From Richelia intracellularis HH01 (GTDB lineage Bacteria; Cyanobacteriota; Cyanobacteriia; Cyanobacteriales; Nostocaceae), in contig NZ_CAIY01000012.1 in assembly GCF_000350105.1 (NCBI RefSeq), positions 13-64,012 of the forward strand: a DNA stretch of 64,000 nucleotides, given 5' to 3'. The notes under the pieces were generated by a model. The model worked only from the letters and a program-made list of their open reading frames with translations. It searched no databases and was not told the DNA's origin. Numbering within the stretch: position 1 is the first letter of the stretch; every line of letters starts with the position of its first letter. Made by a program: the position numbers and the translations under genes. Positions 30,266 through 41,508 of this stretch are shown one piece after another.

Positions 30266-31214
30266 TTGATTTTTATTTATCAGTTAATTTAATTTCCTTG
30301 ATAAAAGCTTAAATTAATACTTGCACAAATATTCAATGGAATTAGTTAATAGCAAAAAATACAGGCAAGTTTGAGTTAGATTTTCGGCATTGTATTTATG
30401 AATACTTGACATTAATCAACCATTAATACATCTCTGACTTTACATTGACAATAACATAACCATAATAAATACCCTTTACCAGGAGTTCAAAACTTTGTAA
30501 TGCTCTATACTAAAAAATAAATGTTAAACAATAAGGGAAAAAATAAGAGCTATATAAAAATATTGTAATAGAAATTGCTGTTGTCATGAATAAATTGCTT
30601 GAACAGAGAAGGCTCTAATGCCTTACTAGCTATATTCGTTTTATGCACAAAAAGTATGTTCTGATTTTCTCCAATATTCTTGTAGATTAAGATGTAAAAC
30701 CTATTTACGAAGATACCAAGACGAATTGCATATTAATGTCTGTCAGAATTTTCGTTTCGACCTAGACTGTGATCAGGCTTCATTAATGAGTAAACAGACT
30801 GTAAGGAGCCTTGGAATTTTTTTTGCTTAAGAAAATAGCATTGCTAGAATATCAATTAAATATAAAGGCAGAAAGCACAAGAATTAAAATTGATATTTAA
30901 GTTGGTCAAGTTTAACTCCTCGTACAAGTATTTTTGCTGGGGTTACATGCAATGATACGGTGAGTGAGTTTATTATGATTAAACTAAAATCCTAGTGAAT
31001 GGAACATGTAGTGTTCACCATTTCTATGATTCTATATAATTTTTATTTTGATGGAATTCTAAAATAAACTTCGCAAAGTGAAATTTGTAAAACTTAAACT
31101 TTAATCCTGACTTCTCTTGACTCAAATATTAGAGCTTATTTCTTCTTAAGGTAATAAAGTGATAAAACAAGGGTATAAATAGTAAAATTCTTCCTAGAAA
31201 ATATACATAAGTTT
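30266..31214. other. 0.95-kb spacer between lptA and the lptB remnant
   Basis: In other cyanobacteria lptA and lptB are much closer. A plus-strand stretch at about 30703-30830 reads as a coherent peptide (RYQDELHINVCQNFRFDLD, then QASLMSKQT) with no family I recognise, perhaps another remnant. No hairpin or RNA was seen. Confidence 0.4.
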
Positions 31215-31450
31215 TATGAAAAAAGAATGATAATTAATCATGTGAATCTTTCAGTTACTCAAGGTGAAATATTAGGTTTACTTGGCACTAATGGAGCAGG
31301 CAAAAACACTATTCTACATAGCAACAGATCTATAAAAACCAGAAAATGACATGTCTGGTTGATAATAGTGACATTACGCCCTTGCCTATGCATAGAATAG
31401 CAAAATTAGGTAATGTCTCAAAAATATTGATCTTTTTCAATATGGGTTAA
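31215..31450 (+). pseudogene. lptB: decayed lptB (LPS export ABC ATPase)
   Basis: The frame open from 31215 reads IINHVNLSVTQGEILGLLG followed by TNGAGKNT, the ABC ATPase Walker A with the essential Thr changed to Asn (family GPNGAGKTT). It then breaks at a stop (31347-31349). After a frame change, VDNSDITPLPMHRIAKLGN follows, matching the LptB-type stretch after Walker A (family DITxLPMHxRARLGI). The rest, including the signature motif and Walker B, is missing. Position after lptA and before an LptF/G fragment supports lptB. Confidence 0.8.
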
Positions 31451-31530
31451 ATGAAATTATAGTTTCAGATACGGAAAAATGAAACCTAGGAGATAATATT
31501 TAGGATTTTTATAGTAGCACTATCTATTGA

Positions 31531-31776
31531 GTTGCTCCTGATCGCTCATATCACAATATTTTCCGCTTTAAACATCAAAAATTACAATTATCTCGTGCTT
31601 TCTTAACTTTAGCAAATAAAGGTCGGAATTATCATGAAATGAATATTACTCAAGCTAGAGAACAATTAAAATTAGAATATCTTATGGGATCCGAAATATA
31701 TTTGTCATACTTATATTTATTTATCGGATATTTAATTTATTGTTTTATATCCTATTTTTTTATACAAAGGTTTTAA
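31531..31776 (+). pseudogene. fragment of LptF/LptG-type permease
   Basis: An open stretch without a start codon reads VAPDRSYHNIFRFKHQKLQL, then SRAFLTLANKGRNYHEMNI and TQAREQLKLEY, followed by a hydrophobic run. The first part resembles the periplasmic-domain-to-membrane junction of cyanobacterial YjgP/YjgQ (LptF/G) permeases. Both ends of the roughly 380-residue protein are missing. Placement after lptA and an lptB remnant fits the usual lptA-lptB-lptF order. The family call is from memory of cyanobacterial homologues. Confidence 0.65.
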
Positions 31777-32089
31777 TTGTAGAATACTAGCATTTATTAT
31801 TTATATGTTATTATTAACATATAAATATATATTAATATACTTTCATATTGTCATGATATTCATAAATAAATGCATGGAAGAGTAGCTACTAGAATTTATT
31901 ATCTTAAGGAGTGCATTGAACTTATCTACTGGAATATAAATCTGAATAAAATATATGGTGAAAACTTGAAAAGAATAGTTGTAAGTTCTTGCTAATGAGG
32001 AATATTGCTTAATACCATTATGTAAATAGGGATATTCCCTTCCTTAGTAAAGGAAGAGACCTGTTTCACCCACTAAAATTAGGGTTAGG
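31777..32089. other. spacer downstream of metH
   Basis: This AT-rich spacer lies between the permease fragment and the metH 3' end. No structure was recognised. Confidence 0.4.
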
Positions 32090-35000
32090 TTATGCGCTAA
32101 AGTACTTAGCGGCAGGATGATAGGTGATAATTGCTGTTGTAGATTGTTCCGGGTACAACTGCTCACTTTCATCCATATACATCTTAATTCTCTCAGTTTC
32201 CAATAGTTCCAACTGCTTATACTGATCCTGAATCTTCGGACATGCAGGATAACCAAAACTATACCGGGAACCCCGATACCTCTGAGCGAGTATATCCTGG
32301 ATATTATCTGGTTCTTCCATTTCAAACCCAAGCTCTCGGCGAATTCTTGCGTGTGTCCACTCAGCCAATGCCTCTGCCATTTGTACTCCTATTCCATGGA
32401 AATATAAATAATCTGTGTATAAATTATCTGCAAATAATTTCTGAGCAAACTCTGTGACGACTTCACCTACTGTCACAGCTTGCATGGGGAATACATCAAT
32501 GATTCCTAATTCCTTGGGTGCGAAGAAATCAGAAATGCACAATCGCCCCAGAGACTTTTGCCGAGGAAAATCAAAGCTTGCAACTATTTCCGTACTATTT
32601 TTAGTACTTTTATGGTTGTATATGTGTAGGGTATTCCCTTCTGCTTGGCAAGGAAAATACCCATAAATTACCTGAGGATGCAATAATTTCTCCTCGATAA
32701 CTTGTTGCTTCCAAATCTTCAGGATGGGATATACTTTCTCTTGTAAAAAAAATTGATACTCTGCTCTTGGTTGGCCTTTTGGCTTTCTAAACTGCCACTG
32801 TCCAGCAATTAAAGCCTGTAAATCTAAATACCAGAATAAATCCTCAATGGGAATATCTTCTGGTTGTAGCAATTTGGTTCCCCAAAACGGAGGTATGGGA
32901 CGTTCAGTATCTATATCAACAGCTTTAGAACGACAAGTATCAATAATTAATGGCAACTTCTCAACTTGTACCGACATTTTCCTGTCTGACTCTGGTGACT
33001 TATTAATATTTGTAGGTTTCACCAAAGATTCTTCTGTAGTAGACCTCCCTAAAAATCCTTGAATATCATCCCATTGTTCTGCAGCTTTAGCAGTCATAAG
33101 TTCATCCATAAAATGCAGGTCAGAGAATGCGTCCTTACCATAAATCACTTTTCCCTTATAGGCTTTTTGGCAATCATTATGGACAAATTTTGGAGTTAAG
33201 GCTGCACCACCTAAAATTACGGGAATGGTAATTCCTTTATTGTTAAACACCTGCAAATTTTCTTTCATGAATGCCGTTGATTTTACCAACAAGCCACTCA
33301 TAGCAATACAGTCGGCATTATACTGATAATAAGCCTCAATAATATTTTCAACTGATTGTTTAATACCCAGGTTAATCACCCGATAGCCATTATTAGAAAG
33401 AATAATGTCTACAAGGTTTTTCCCAATATCATGGACATCCCCCTTAACGGTAGCAATAATAAAAGTTCCTTTGGAATTATCTTCTCCTACTTCATTTTTT
33501 TCCATACGGGTTTCGAGAAAAGATACGGCTGCCTTCATGGTCCCAGCTGATTGTAAGACGAATGGCAATTGCATTTGTCCAGAACCGAACAGCTCACCTA
33601 CTACTTTCATCCCATCTAATAAGTAAATATTAATAATATCTAAAGGTGGATATTTTTTAATAGCCTCTGTAAGGACATCTTCCAAGCCCATACGCTCCCC
33701 ATCAATAATATACTGCTTGAGACGTTCTTCGAGAGGAAGACTATTATCTATCCCCTTATCCTGTTTAGTAGTTACTCCTTCAAACATTTTGGTAAGTTCA
33801 GTTAAAGGGTCATAAATGCAGACATCTCCTTCAAATTTACGTTCGTCGTAAATCAATTGATGGCAAATTTCTTGGTGTTTCTTATCGATCTTGGATAAGG
33901 GTAGAATTTTGTTTGCACTAACGATAGCTGCATCCATTCCCGCTTTTATACATTCATACAAGAATACGGAGTTAAGTATTATCCTTGCAGTGGAATTTAG
34001 ACCAAAGGAAACGTTAGAAATACCCAAAACCACATGGCACTCCGGTAATTCTTTACGAATAAGATGAATAGCTTCAATGGTAGCTTTGCCATTTTTCCTG
34101 TCTTCGTCTATGCCAGTGGAAATGGGTAGGGCTAAAGGATCAAAAAAAATATCCTGGATGTGTATACCATATTCCAAGGCTTGATGGTAGGCACGTTGCA
34201 TGATCATAGTTTTTTTCTCGGCAGTTCGTGCCATACCATCCTCATCAATAGTACCAATGACTATTCCAGCACCATATTTTTTAGCTAATTCCAACACCTT
34301 CAAAAAACGAGATTCCCCATCTTCGTAATTGGTAGAGTTGATTAAACATTTACCCCCAGCTATTTTTAAACCAGCCTCCATTTTTTCCCATTCTGTAGAG
34401 TCTATCATTAGGGGAAGAGTAACATTATTTACTAATCGGGAAATCAGCTCACGCATATCCCGCACGCCATCTCGCCCTACATAATCCACATTCACATCCA
34501 AAATATGGGCACCCTCTTTAACTTGTGTTTTTCCTATGGAGACTAGTCCATCCCAATCCTCAAGTTCCAACATGGTGCGACATTTTTTGGAACCACTCGC
34601 ATTTAATCTTTCACCAATAATCAAGAAAGAATTATCTTGGTTGTATGGTTGATTGATATAGATTGAAGCAGATCCTGCTTCCAATTTTGGTTCTCTAACT
34701 TTTGGTGTTAAATCATGGACAATTTCTGCCAGGGCACGAATATGCTCTGGACGTGTACCACAGCAACCTCCAATTACTTGAACACCTAAGTCTTCGATGA
34801 AATGCATTAAATTCATCCGTAATTCCATGGGTGTCAATTTGTAATGTGCTTGACCACCAATATTTTCTGGTAAACCTGCATTAGGAATACAAGAAATAAT
34901 AAATGGTGAATGTTTCGATAGATACTTGATATGTGGCTTCATCAAGTCAGGACCAGTAGCACAATTCAATCCCAAAATATCTATATTATATGGTTCTAGA

Positions 35001-35644
35001 ATTGTTACCACGGCACTGATTTCCGTACCTATCAACATTGTTCCCATAGTTTCTACTGTCACAGAAACCATTAAGGGGCGGCGTTCACGCTTATTAGCAA
35101 ATACTTCTTCAATTGCATTGAGAGCAGCCTTAATTTGCAACACATCTTGACAGGTTTCAACTAGGAATAGATCTACATTTCCATCAAACAAAGCTTCTGC
35201 CTGCTCTAAATATGCATTTTTCAATGCATCAAAATCAATGTGCCCTAGGGTCGGTAATTTGGTTCCAGGTCCCATAGAACCTGCTACAAACCTTGGCTTT
35301 TGCGGTGTAGAAAATTCAGCTGCCACTTTCTTTGCTAATTCAGCTGCGGTTTTATTAAGGTAATAAGCTCTGTCAGCCAGATTATATTCTGCTAAGACAA
35401 TTGATGTGCTACCGAAAGTATCAGTTTCAATTACATCAGCACCAGCAGCAAGGAAACTATGGTGTACTATTTCTACTGCTTCTGGTTTAGAATGAACTAG
35501 ATATTCATTACAACCCTCATAATCTGCAAGTCCAAAATCCTCTGCTGTGAGGTTTTGGACTTGCAGATTAGTGCCCATGGCACCATCAAATATAATAACA
35601 GGTCGCTGGGGGCTATTAAGACGTTCCAAAAAAGAAGAAGTCAT
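32090..35644 (-). CDS. metH: cobalamin-dependent methionine synthase
   Basis: This 1184-residue modular enzyme transfers the methyl group of methyltetrahydrofolate to homocysteine via B12. In order: a homocysteine-binding barrel with zinc ligands in GLNCATGP and [10 protein letters not shown]; a pterin-binding barrel ([24 protein letters not shown]); a cobalamin cap and binding domain with [13 protein letters not shown], whose His is the lower axial ligand; and a C-terminal AdoMet reactivation domain ([15 protein letters not shown]). All modules are present and length is normal. It implies a B12 requirement, met by synthesis or uptake. No B12-riboswitch consensus was visible upstream. Confidence 0.97.
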   Translation of the reverse strand: MTSSFLERLNSPQRPVIIFDGAMGTNLQVQNLTAEDFGLADYEGCNEYLVHSKPEAVEIVHHSFLAAGADVIETDTFGSTSIVLAEYNLADRAYYLNKTAAELAKKVAAEFSTPQKPRFVAGSMGPGTKLPTLGHIDFDALKNAYLEQAEALFDGNVDLFLVETCQDVLQIKAALNAIEEVFANKRERRPLMVSVTVETMGTMLIGTEISAVVTILEPYNIDILGLNCATGPDLMKPHIKYLSKHSPFIISCIPNAGLPENIGGQAHYKLTPMELRMNLMHFIEDLGVQVIGGCCGTRPEHIRALAEIVHDLTPKVREPKLEAGSASIYINQPYNQDNSFLIIGERLNASGSKKCRTMLELEDWDGLVSIGKTQVKEGAHILDVNVDYVGRDGVRDMRELISRLVNNVTLPLMIDSTEWEKMEAGLKIAGGKCLINSTNYEDGESRFLKVLELAKKYGAGIVIGTIDEDGMARTAEKKTMIMQRAYHQALEYGIHIQDIFFDPLALPISTGIDEDRKNGKATIEAIHLIRKELPECHVVLGISNVSFGLNSTARIILNSVFLYECIKAGMDAAIVSANKILPLSKIDKKHQEICHQLIYDERKFEGDVCIYDPLTELTKMFEGVTTKQDKGIDNSLPLEERLKQYIIDGERMGLEDVLTEAIKKYPPLDIINIYLLDGMKVVGELFGSGQMQLPFVLQSAGTMKAAVSFLETRMEKNEVGEDNSKGTFIIATVKGDVHDIGKNLVDIILSNNGYRVINLGIKQSVENIIEAYYQYNADCIAMSGLLVKSTAFMKENLQVFNNKGITIPVILGGAALTPKFVHNDCQKAYKGKVIYGKDAFSDLHFMDELMTAKAAEQWDDIQGFLGRSTTEESLVKPTNINKSPESDRKMSVQVEKLPLIIDTCRSKAVDIDTERPIPPFWGTKLLQPEDIPIEDLFWYLDLQALIAGQWQFRKPKGQPRAEYQFFLQEKVYPILKIWKQQVIEEKLLHPQVIYGYFPCQAEGNTLHIYNHKSTKNSTEIVASFDFPRQKSLGRLCISDFFAPKELGIIDVFPMQAVTVGEVVTEFAQKLFADNLYTDYLYFHGIGVQMAEALAEWTHARIRRELGFEMEEPDNIQDILAQRYRGSRYSFGYPACPKIQDQYKQLELLETERIKMYMDESEQLYPEQSTTAIITYHPAAKYFSA

Positions 35645-36762
35645 ATTATCTCAAGTAAATGTGAATGATTTTATTGATTTTTAACTTACAAGTTTAATTA
35701 GCTATTTCGTAAAATTCATGACAGAATAGTAGCCTGTGATGAAAATAGACAATATACCAAACATTTGCAGGAAGAGAATAGTGATAACTGTTTATGTTTG
35801 ATATCAGGCATTTATACCAGGCTATTTTAAATTTTAACTCCTTGGTGTTTAAAGTTATGAGTGTCTAACCTATTAAATAGGAATTAAAAATTATACAAGT
35901 ACAGGTTTTCAATATCTGATGTTGTTGGGTATAGGGAAAGCTTTATGGTTATTTCGATAAAATCTACACAAACTGTTTTAATGTGGGAGCTAGCAGTAAC
36001 CTTCACAATATTTTTAAAGTTTGTCAACCTAGCTATTTGGTTTTACTTGAAAACCTTACATCAACTGGGGAATTCTTATTTATAAGGTTAGATTATTACT
36101 TTCGAAATCCCTATCGCTATTAGCTCAACTAAGACATCAAACTAAAATACCCAGATTAGTAGGATAAAAATATTTTTATCCTACTAATCTGGGTATTTTA
36201 AGGGAAATTCTAACAGGGCTAAGTACAAATTTAAAAACCATTTGTATAGCAAGTAAAATAATTTTCTATAGGGTTACATAGGATGAAGACCAGGTTAATT
36301 AATGACTTACACTATTGCTCTATAGAAATTAATCTCACACCTCTAACATGTATACATTTTTTTCTATTTTTTTAACCAAAAGCTTAAGGTATTACAAGCA
36401 ATATAAAACATCTAAGATATATCCTCATATTATTCTTATTTTACTAATTTAATATGTTTTATAGCCATGTTACAACTACAGAAATAAAGTATTAACAGAG
36501 CTATTATTATATTTTGGTATTTTCTTTTACAAAAATATATTTTATAGCCTAGATTAATAATAAAGCCTTACACATACAATGCCAGAACTGCTATGGGGAG
36601 TAAAGGTTTATGAAATACGACAACTAAATCTATTTTATTGTAGGCTTGCAAATACTCTCATTGAAGTACAAATTACGGATATATTCTCTTTAGAAACCAT
36701 GCTGTAAAATATTAGGAATAACAGATGAATTCGGGGGACCATTCAACTGGTCATATACATTT
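35645..36762. other. divergent spacer between metH and hflX
   Basis: These 1.1 kb contain a 58-bp perfect palindrome (36143-36200) and presumably two promoters. A short plus-strand frame near 36580 (PELLWGVKVYEIRQLNLFYC) looks coding-like but is not recognised. Confidence 0.45.
36143..36200. repeat. 58-bp perfect palindrome
   Basis: Bases 36143-36171 are the exact reverse complement of 36172-36200, with no loop. The sequence can form a 29-bp hairpin or cruciform. It lies in a divergent spacer, 500 bp from metH and 560 bp from hflX, so it ends neither gene. Confidence 0.75.
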
Positions 36763-38505
36763 ATAGAGACTATCTTCGGTAATCTTCAAGGCTTAAAATC
36801 TAACCAACTCAAGCAACTCCAGAGGCTGTATCATCAACGTGTTCCGTATAAGCGTATCATTACACACGAATTTGCCCAAAGGCTAGCGGCCATTAGTGCG
36901 AATATCAATCAAATCGTGTGTGTATATCTCAATCGTCGCGGACAAGTTATTCGTGTTGGAGTTGGTTCTCTTAAACAGACTCAGATCCCTTTACAGGAGT
37001 TGCCCCGTTATGGTGCTGGACGACTTAGTGGTATTCGTTGCATTACTACCCATATGAAGTCAGAATTTCCCAATGATATTGTTATAAATGTCATGGCGTT
37101 ACAACGACTAGATGTATTAGTGGTATTAAGTCTAACAAAATCTGGTTTTACTCGTCGTGGTGGTGGAGCTACTGGTTATGTCAAGGAAACCTACTTGGCA
37201 CACCTAATTCCCCAAGATGCACATGCCTTGATTACTAGTTCATATTCCTTACAAGCGGGAACTAGCAATATTCCCTACCCTAACTGGAGTCTATCTCCAG
37301 CTATGAGCTTGGATGTAATGGGAAAACAGGACTTTATAAGCTTAGTAGAGGGGTTAGAAGCTGAATTTCGTAGGGAATTTACTGCTCAAGAAGTAAATAA
37401 TAATGAACGAGTAATTATTGTGGGAGTAATGACTGGGAGGATAAGCAACCACTCATTTGAAGATACTTTAGCAGAACTGGCACGATTAGTGGATACTGCT
37501 GGGGGGTATGTATTACATACCATGTGGCAAAAGCGATCATTGATTCATCCTCAAACTGTGGTAGGAGAAGGGAAGGTAAATGAGATTGCCTTAACAGCAC
37601 AAACCTTGGGAGCTAATCTGGTGGTTTTTGACAGAGACCTATCCCCTGCTCAAGTCCGTAATTTGGAAGCTAGAATCGGTTTGCGGGTTGTAGATAGAAC
37701 TGAAATAATTCTAGATATCTTTGCACAACGTGCTCAATCTGGTGCAGGAAAATTACAGGTTGAGCTAGCACAGTTGGAATATATTTTACCCAGGCTTGCT
37801 GGCAGGGGTGAAGCTATGTCCCGATTGGGAGGTGGTATAGGTACTCGTGGTCCTGGTGAAACTAAGTTAGAGACAGAAAGAAGAGCTATTAAGCGTCGGA
37901 TTGCCCGCTTGCAAGGCGAGGTGAATCAACTCCAGGCACATCGAGCTCGATTACGTCAACGCAGACAACATCATGAGGTGCCTTCTGTAGCATTGGTAGG
38001 TTATACTAACTCAGGTAAGTCGACCCTACTCAATACCCTCACTAATGCAGAAACTTATACTGCTGACCAGTTATTTGCAACTCTGGACCCAACTACCCGG
38101 AGATTATCTGTTCCTCATCCAGATAGAATTCAAACGCAAGAAATTTTAATTACAGATACTGTAGGATTTATTCATGAATTACCCCCATCTTTAATGGATG
38201 CCTTTCGTGCTACTTTAGAAGAAGTTACAGAGGCTGAGGCTTTGCTACATTTAGTAGATTTGTCCCATCCCGCCTGGCTTTCGCACATTCGCGCCGTTAG
38301 GGATATCCTAGCTCAAATGCCAATTACACCAGGTCCTGCTTTAGTTGCTTTCAATAAAATTGACTGTGTAGATAGTAGCACTTTAATACAAGCACAGGAA
38401 GAATTTCCCTTGGCAGTTTTTATTTCTGCCAGTGAGCATCTGGGTTTGGAAACCCTAAGTCAAGGCCTTGGTCAGTTAGTCAATTATGCCTTAATGCCAA
38501 GATAG
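36763..38505 (+). CDS. hflX: GTPase HflX, apparently with a mutated start codon
   Basis: HflX is a ribosome-associated GTPase that splits stalled or stressed ribosomes. Motifs: HflX N-domain (GGGATGYVKETYLAHL, TVVGEGKVNEIA), a coiled coil (ETERRAIKRRIARLQGEVNQ), then the G domain with G1 GYTNSGKST, G3 DTVGFI and G4 NKID. The open frame with a conventional start is GTG 36916 (529 residues). The frame is open and family-like further upstream, reading IETIFGNLQGLKSNQLKQLQ and FAQRLAAISANINQ. The codon where homologues begin (MET/MEI-IFGNLQGL) is ATA at 36763-36765. No ATG, GTG or TTG lies between the upstream stop (36691) and there. Either ATA is used, or translation begins at GTG 36916 and loses 51 residues. 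Confidence 0.88.
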   Translation: METIFGNLQGLKSNQLKQLQRLYHQRVPYKRIITHEFAQRLAAISANINQIVCVYLNRRGQVIRVGVGSLKQTQIPLQELPRYGAGRLSGIRCITTHMKSEFPNDIVINVMALQRLDVLVVLSLTKSGFTRRGGGATGYVKETYLAHLIPQDAHALITSSYSLQAGTSNIPYPNWSLSPAMSLDVMGKQDFISLVEGLEAEFRREFTAQEVNNNERVIIVGVMTGRISNHSFEDTLAELARLVDTAGGYVLHTMWQKRSLIHPQTVVGEGKVNEIALTAQTLGANLVVFDRDLSPAQVRNLEARIGLRVVDRTEIILDIFAQRAQSGAGKLQVELAQLEYILPRLAGRGEAMSRLGGGIGTRGPGETKLETERRAIKRRIARLQGEVNQLQAHRARLRQRRQHHEVPSVALVGYTNSGKSTLLNTLTNAETYTADQLFATLDPTTRRLSVPHPDRIQTQEILITDTVGFIHELPPSLMDAFRATLEEVTEAEALLHLVDLSHPAWLSHIRAVRDILAQMPITPGPALVAFNKIDCVDSSTLIQAQEEFPLAVFISASEHLGLETLSQGLGQLVNYALMPR

Positions 38506-39403
38506 TTATACAGCAGTATCGTTATGTGAATCTGAAAGCAGAGATATAATGGTGATGAAGGAAGTTGCTACTATTATATCTCTGCACCAATTTATTATGA
38601 AAAAGTACATTTTGCTCATACTATGAGTAACATTTTAAATATTTAACTTTATAGTGTGGGAATTGTGGCTATTTCATATATCAAGAGGAAATATAATTCT
38701 ACTGAAATGACTTTGTTTAACTATGAATTTCCCGTATAAGTTTAGGCATTTATTTCCTAAGATATAGAATTTTAAATTGAATGTTAACAAGGAGAGTAAC
38801 AGTAAAAACTTGAAGCCTAATAAAGAAATCTTCAAGCTAAACTAGCTTACTTATTTATGTAGATATTAGTTACTCTTTTACAAGAGAGGGCTTTGTTATA
38901 TCCTAAATTTCCAATTTTGGCATCTAGATCATAGAGTAAATATCATTAAGTTACTGCAAATTAATAGTAATAAAAGCATTTTGGTGGATGATATGAAAAA
39001 GCCTACTTTGGAGGCCTTTAATTGTACACGATTATGAATACACAAGCGAATTTACTCCTGAAGTAAAACCAGGTAATGTATAAAGCATGTGTTGTTAGTT
39101 ATACAGATGAAGTCTTATGATATTGCTAGGAAGATGTAGATAAGAGGTTTTATCTCCAGGTTTACTATCCAATTCCTGTACAAATATGCTTCATGTAATT
39201 TACATATAAATTATCAATATATATTCTGTTTTGATGGTTTTTTCTAACAACTGTTAGAACTTTCATATTTTTATTTAGACTAATTTATCACTATGATTGT
39301 AGTATCTTATATATATTTGGAAAATATATATAATTTCCAGCTATTCAATAATTTCTGATTATTTCTGCCAGTTGGTGAATTTCAATAAGGTTGGGACATT
39401 ACT

Positions 39404-39437
39404 ACTCTAGGAAAAACTACTTTATTTTTCCTAGAGT
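39404..39437. terminator. possible terminator, 13-bp arms
   Basis: Arms ACTCTAGGAAAAA (39404-39416) and TTTTTCCTAGAGT (39425-39437) are perfectly complementary around an 8-nt loop. It lies in a convergent spacer about 900 bp from either gene end and could act in both directions. Confidence 0.4.
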
Positions 39438-39577
39438 GGTTAGTTTATGATGAAATTCTATTTCTTGAATATTTACTTTTAAGTTTATTACCTATTACCA
39501 GATAAAAATCAGAATCTTGTTAAGAAGTAAGTTATTTTTCCTATACAATAACAGTTTACCTTTTCATTATTTTATTA

Positions 39578-39617
39578 TTATCAAACAATTGATGGTGTAA
39601 CCATGATTGTTTGATAA
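39578..39617. terminator. possible terminator, 12-bp arms
   Basis: Arms TTATCAAACAAT (39578-39589) and ATTGTTTGATAA (39606-39617) are perfectly complementary around a 16-nt loop. It lies in the hflX-argG convergent spacer, 700 bp past the argG stop. Confidence 0.35.
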
Positions 39618-40314
39618 CAATAAAGATAGGCATTCAAATACAGAAAAATAATATTTGCTATTGTGTATAAATGTAAAAACTTTTAATTTTTTTGTATCCT
39701 ATTAAACTCCGAATCTGCTTCATTCATAACATATCTAAGATGTATGTCCTACCATTAGCCCTTTCTGATTTGGCCTTACTTCAAAGTAAGGTACATCTTT
39801 GCTTTAATCTACTACTATAAAATTTCTTGAGTAGATTTTTACCTTTTTCCAGAGGAATAGAATCTGCATCTTTCTGGATGCTAAGGAGCCTAATATTGAG
39901 AGTGGTCAGCCCTAAAATAAATAATAAATCTCTTACATATTGATTAATTTATATTTTGGTATTCCCATATTATTACTTAAAGCATACTGGAATATTTCCT
40001 CGCATTCTATTTACTCAATCATAGGTTTAGGTATGCTAGATATCAACTGAAGATCTTACTGAATCAAATTATGGGTAATTTCCTGAAAGAGGCCTCTGCA
40101 GATATATGCTAACGGACATAAAGCTTAAGGTAAATCAAGATACAAGTTTTGATTTAAATTATTTTTACTTTCCTAAAATAGTTTTCATAAAAATTACACG
40201 CGCATTATGCTACTATAAAAATCAAAACTTAATACATACTAATAAACTACATAGAAGTCTAAGCTACATAATAGATTGAGGTTTGTACTTTTTAATTAAT
40301 TTTCTAATCTCTTC

Positions 40315-41508
40315 CTAATGTTGTGCCCAAATTCGGGTAGGTAAGCCCCAAACATAGATAAATCCTTCCGCAGCCTTATGATCAAATTTATCCTCCGCAC
40401 TATAGGTCGCTAAGTCATGAGTGTACAGGGAGTGCCGAGAATCCCGTCCTACAATAATTGCATTACCTTTAAATAGTTTTACCTTTATATTCCCAGATAC
40501 TCGTTTCTGGGTTTGCTGAATAAAGGCATCAAGAGCCACTTTCAATGGGCTGTACCACAAGCCATTGTAAACGATTTGGCTATAGGTTTCTTGGATTTTC
40601 TGTTTGTAATGAGTTACATCTGCTGTTAACGTTAAACTTTCTAAGTCTTGGTGTACTTGAGTCAATACCATCATCGCTGGAGATTCGTAAATTTCCCTGG
40701 ATTTAATACCTACAAGACGATTCTCAATCATGTCTATTCTTCCAATGCCATGATTACCTGCTAATCGGTTTAATTCCTCAATTAGTTGTACTGGAGTTTT
40801 AACCTTATTGTTGAGACTAGTTGGAATACCGCTAGTGAAGCCAATATCAATATATTCAGGCTCATCAGGAGTATCCACAATTGCTTTAGTCATTTCGTAT
40901 ATTTCTTCTGGTGGTTCTACTGTTAGATCCTCCAAAATACCTGCTTCGATACTACGACCAAGTAGGTTTTTATCAATACTGTAAGGGGAAGACTTTTTTA
41001 CGGGGGCAGGTATACCAAACTGTTCACCATAAGCAATGGCTTCTTCCCTGCTCATCCCCCATTCACGTGCAGGAGTGAGTATTTTTAAGTTAGGTTTGAG
41101 AGCAGCAATAGAAAGATCAAAGCGTACCTGGTCATTTCCTTTACCAGTACAACCATGGGCAATCGCATCTGCATTGTATTTAGCTGCCATTTCCACTAGA
41201 ACTTTTGCAATTAGAGGGCGAGCAAGGGCTGTCCCTAGAGGGTAGCGTTGTTCGTAAAGAGCATTTGCCTGAATTGCAGGGAATGCATAATCTTTGATAA
41301 AACTATCCTTAACATCTACCACTAGAGACTCACTAGCTCCTGATTCTAATGCCTTCTTTCTAATTATCTCTAATTCATCTCCCTGTCCTAAATTTACTGC
41401 TACAGCGATTATCTCTTCTACTCCCCATTCTTTTTTTAGATAGGGAATGCATACTGAAGTATCTACTCCACCAGAATATGCCAAGACAACTTTTTTGGCG
41501 TGATCCAT
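40315..41508 (-). CDS. argG: argininosuccinate synthase
   Basis: This 397-residue enzyme condenses citrulline and aspartate with ATP in arginine synthesis. The N-type ATP pyrophosphatase P-loop is [10 protein letters not shown] (9-18). Other conserved parts are [44 protein letters not shown] and [17 protein letters not shown]. Length is normal. In heterocyst formers arginine also feeds cyanophycin storage, but nothing here ties the gene specifically to that. It stands alone. Confidence 0.96.
   Translation of the reverse strand: MDHAKKVVLAYSGGVDTSVCIPYLKKEWGVEEIIAVAVNLGQGDELEIIRKKALESGASESLVVDVKDSFIKDYAFPAIQANALYEQRYPLGTALARPLIAKVLVEMAAKYNADAIAHGCTGKGNDQVRFDLSIAALKPNLKILTPAREWGMSREEAIAYGEQFGIPAPVKKSSPYSIDKNLLGRSIEAGILEDLTVEPPEEIYEMTKAIVDTPDEPEYIDIGFTSGIPTSLNNKVKTPVQLIEELNRLAGNHGIGRIDMIENRLVGIKSREIYESPAMMVLTQVHQDLESLTLTADVTHYKQKIQETYSQIVYNGLWYSPLKVALDAFIQQTQKRVSGNIKVKLFKGNAIIVGRDSRHSLYTHDLATYSAEDKFDHKAAEGFIYVWGLPTRIWAQH

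Larger units (their letters stand above)
38506..40314. other. 1.8-kb convergent spacer
   Basis: This lies between the 3' ends of hflX and argG. It contains hairpins at 39404-39437 and 39578-39617 and an imperfect GC-richer hairpin near 39002-39022 (AAAGCCT...AGGCCTTT). No coding remnant was recognised. Confidence 0.5.

Noticed and set aside
35645-36140. Cobalamin riboswitch upstream of metH
   Set aside because: I could not find the B12-box consensus or a convincing fold in the leader. A covariance search would settle it.
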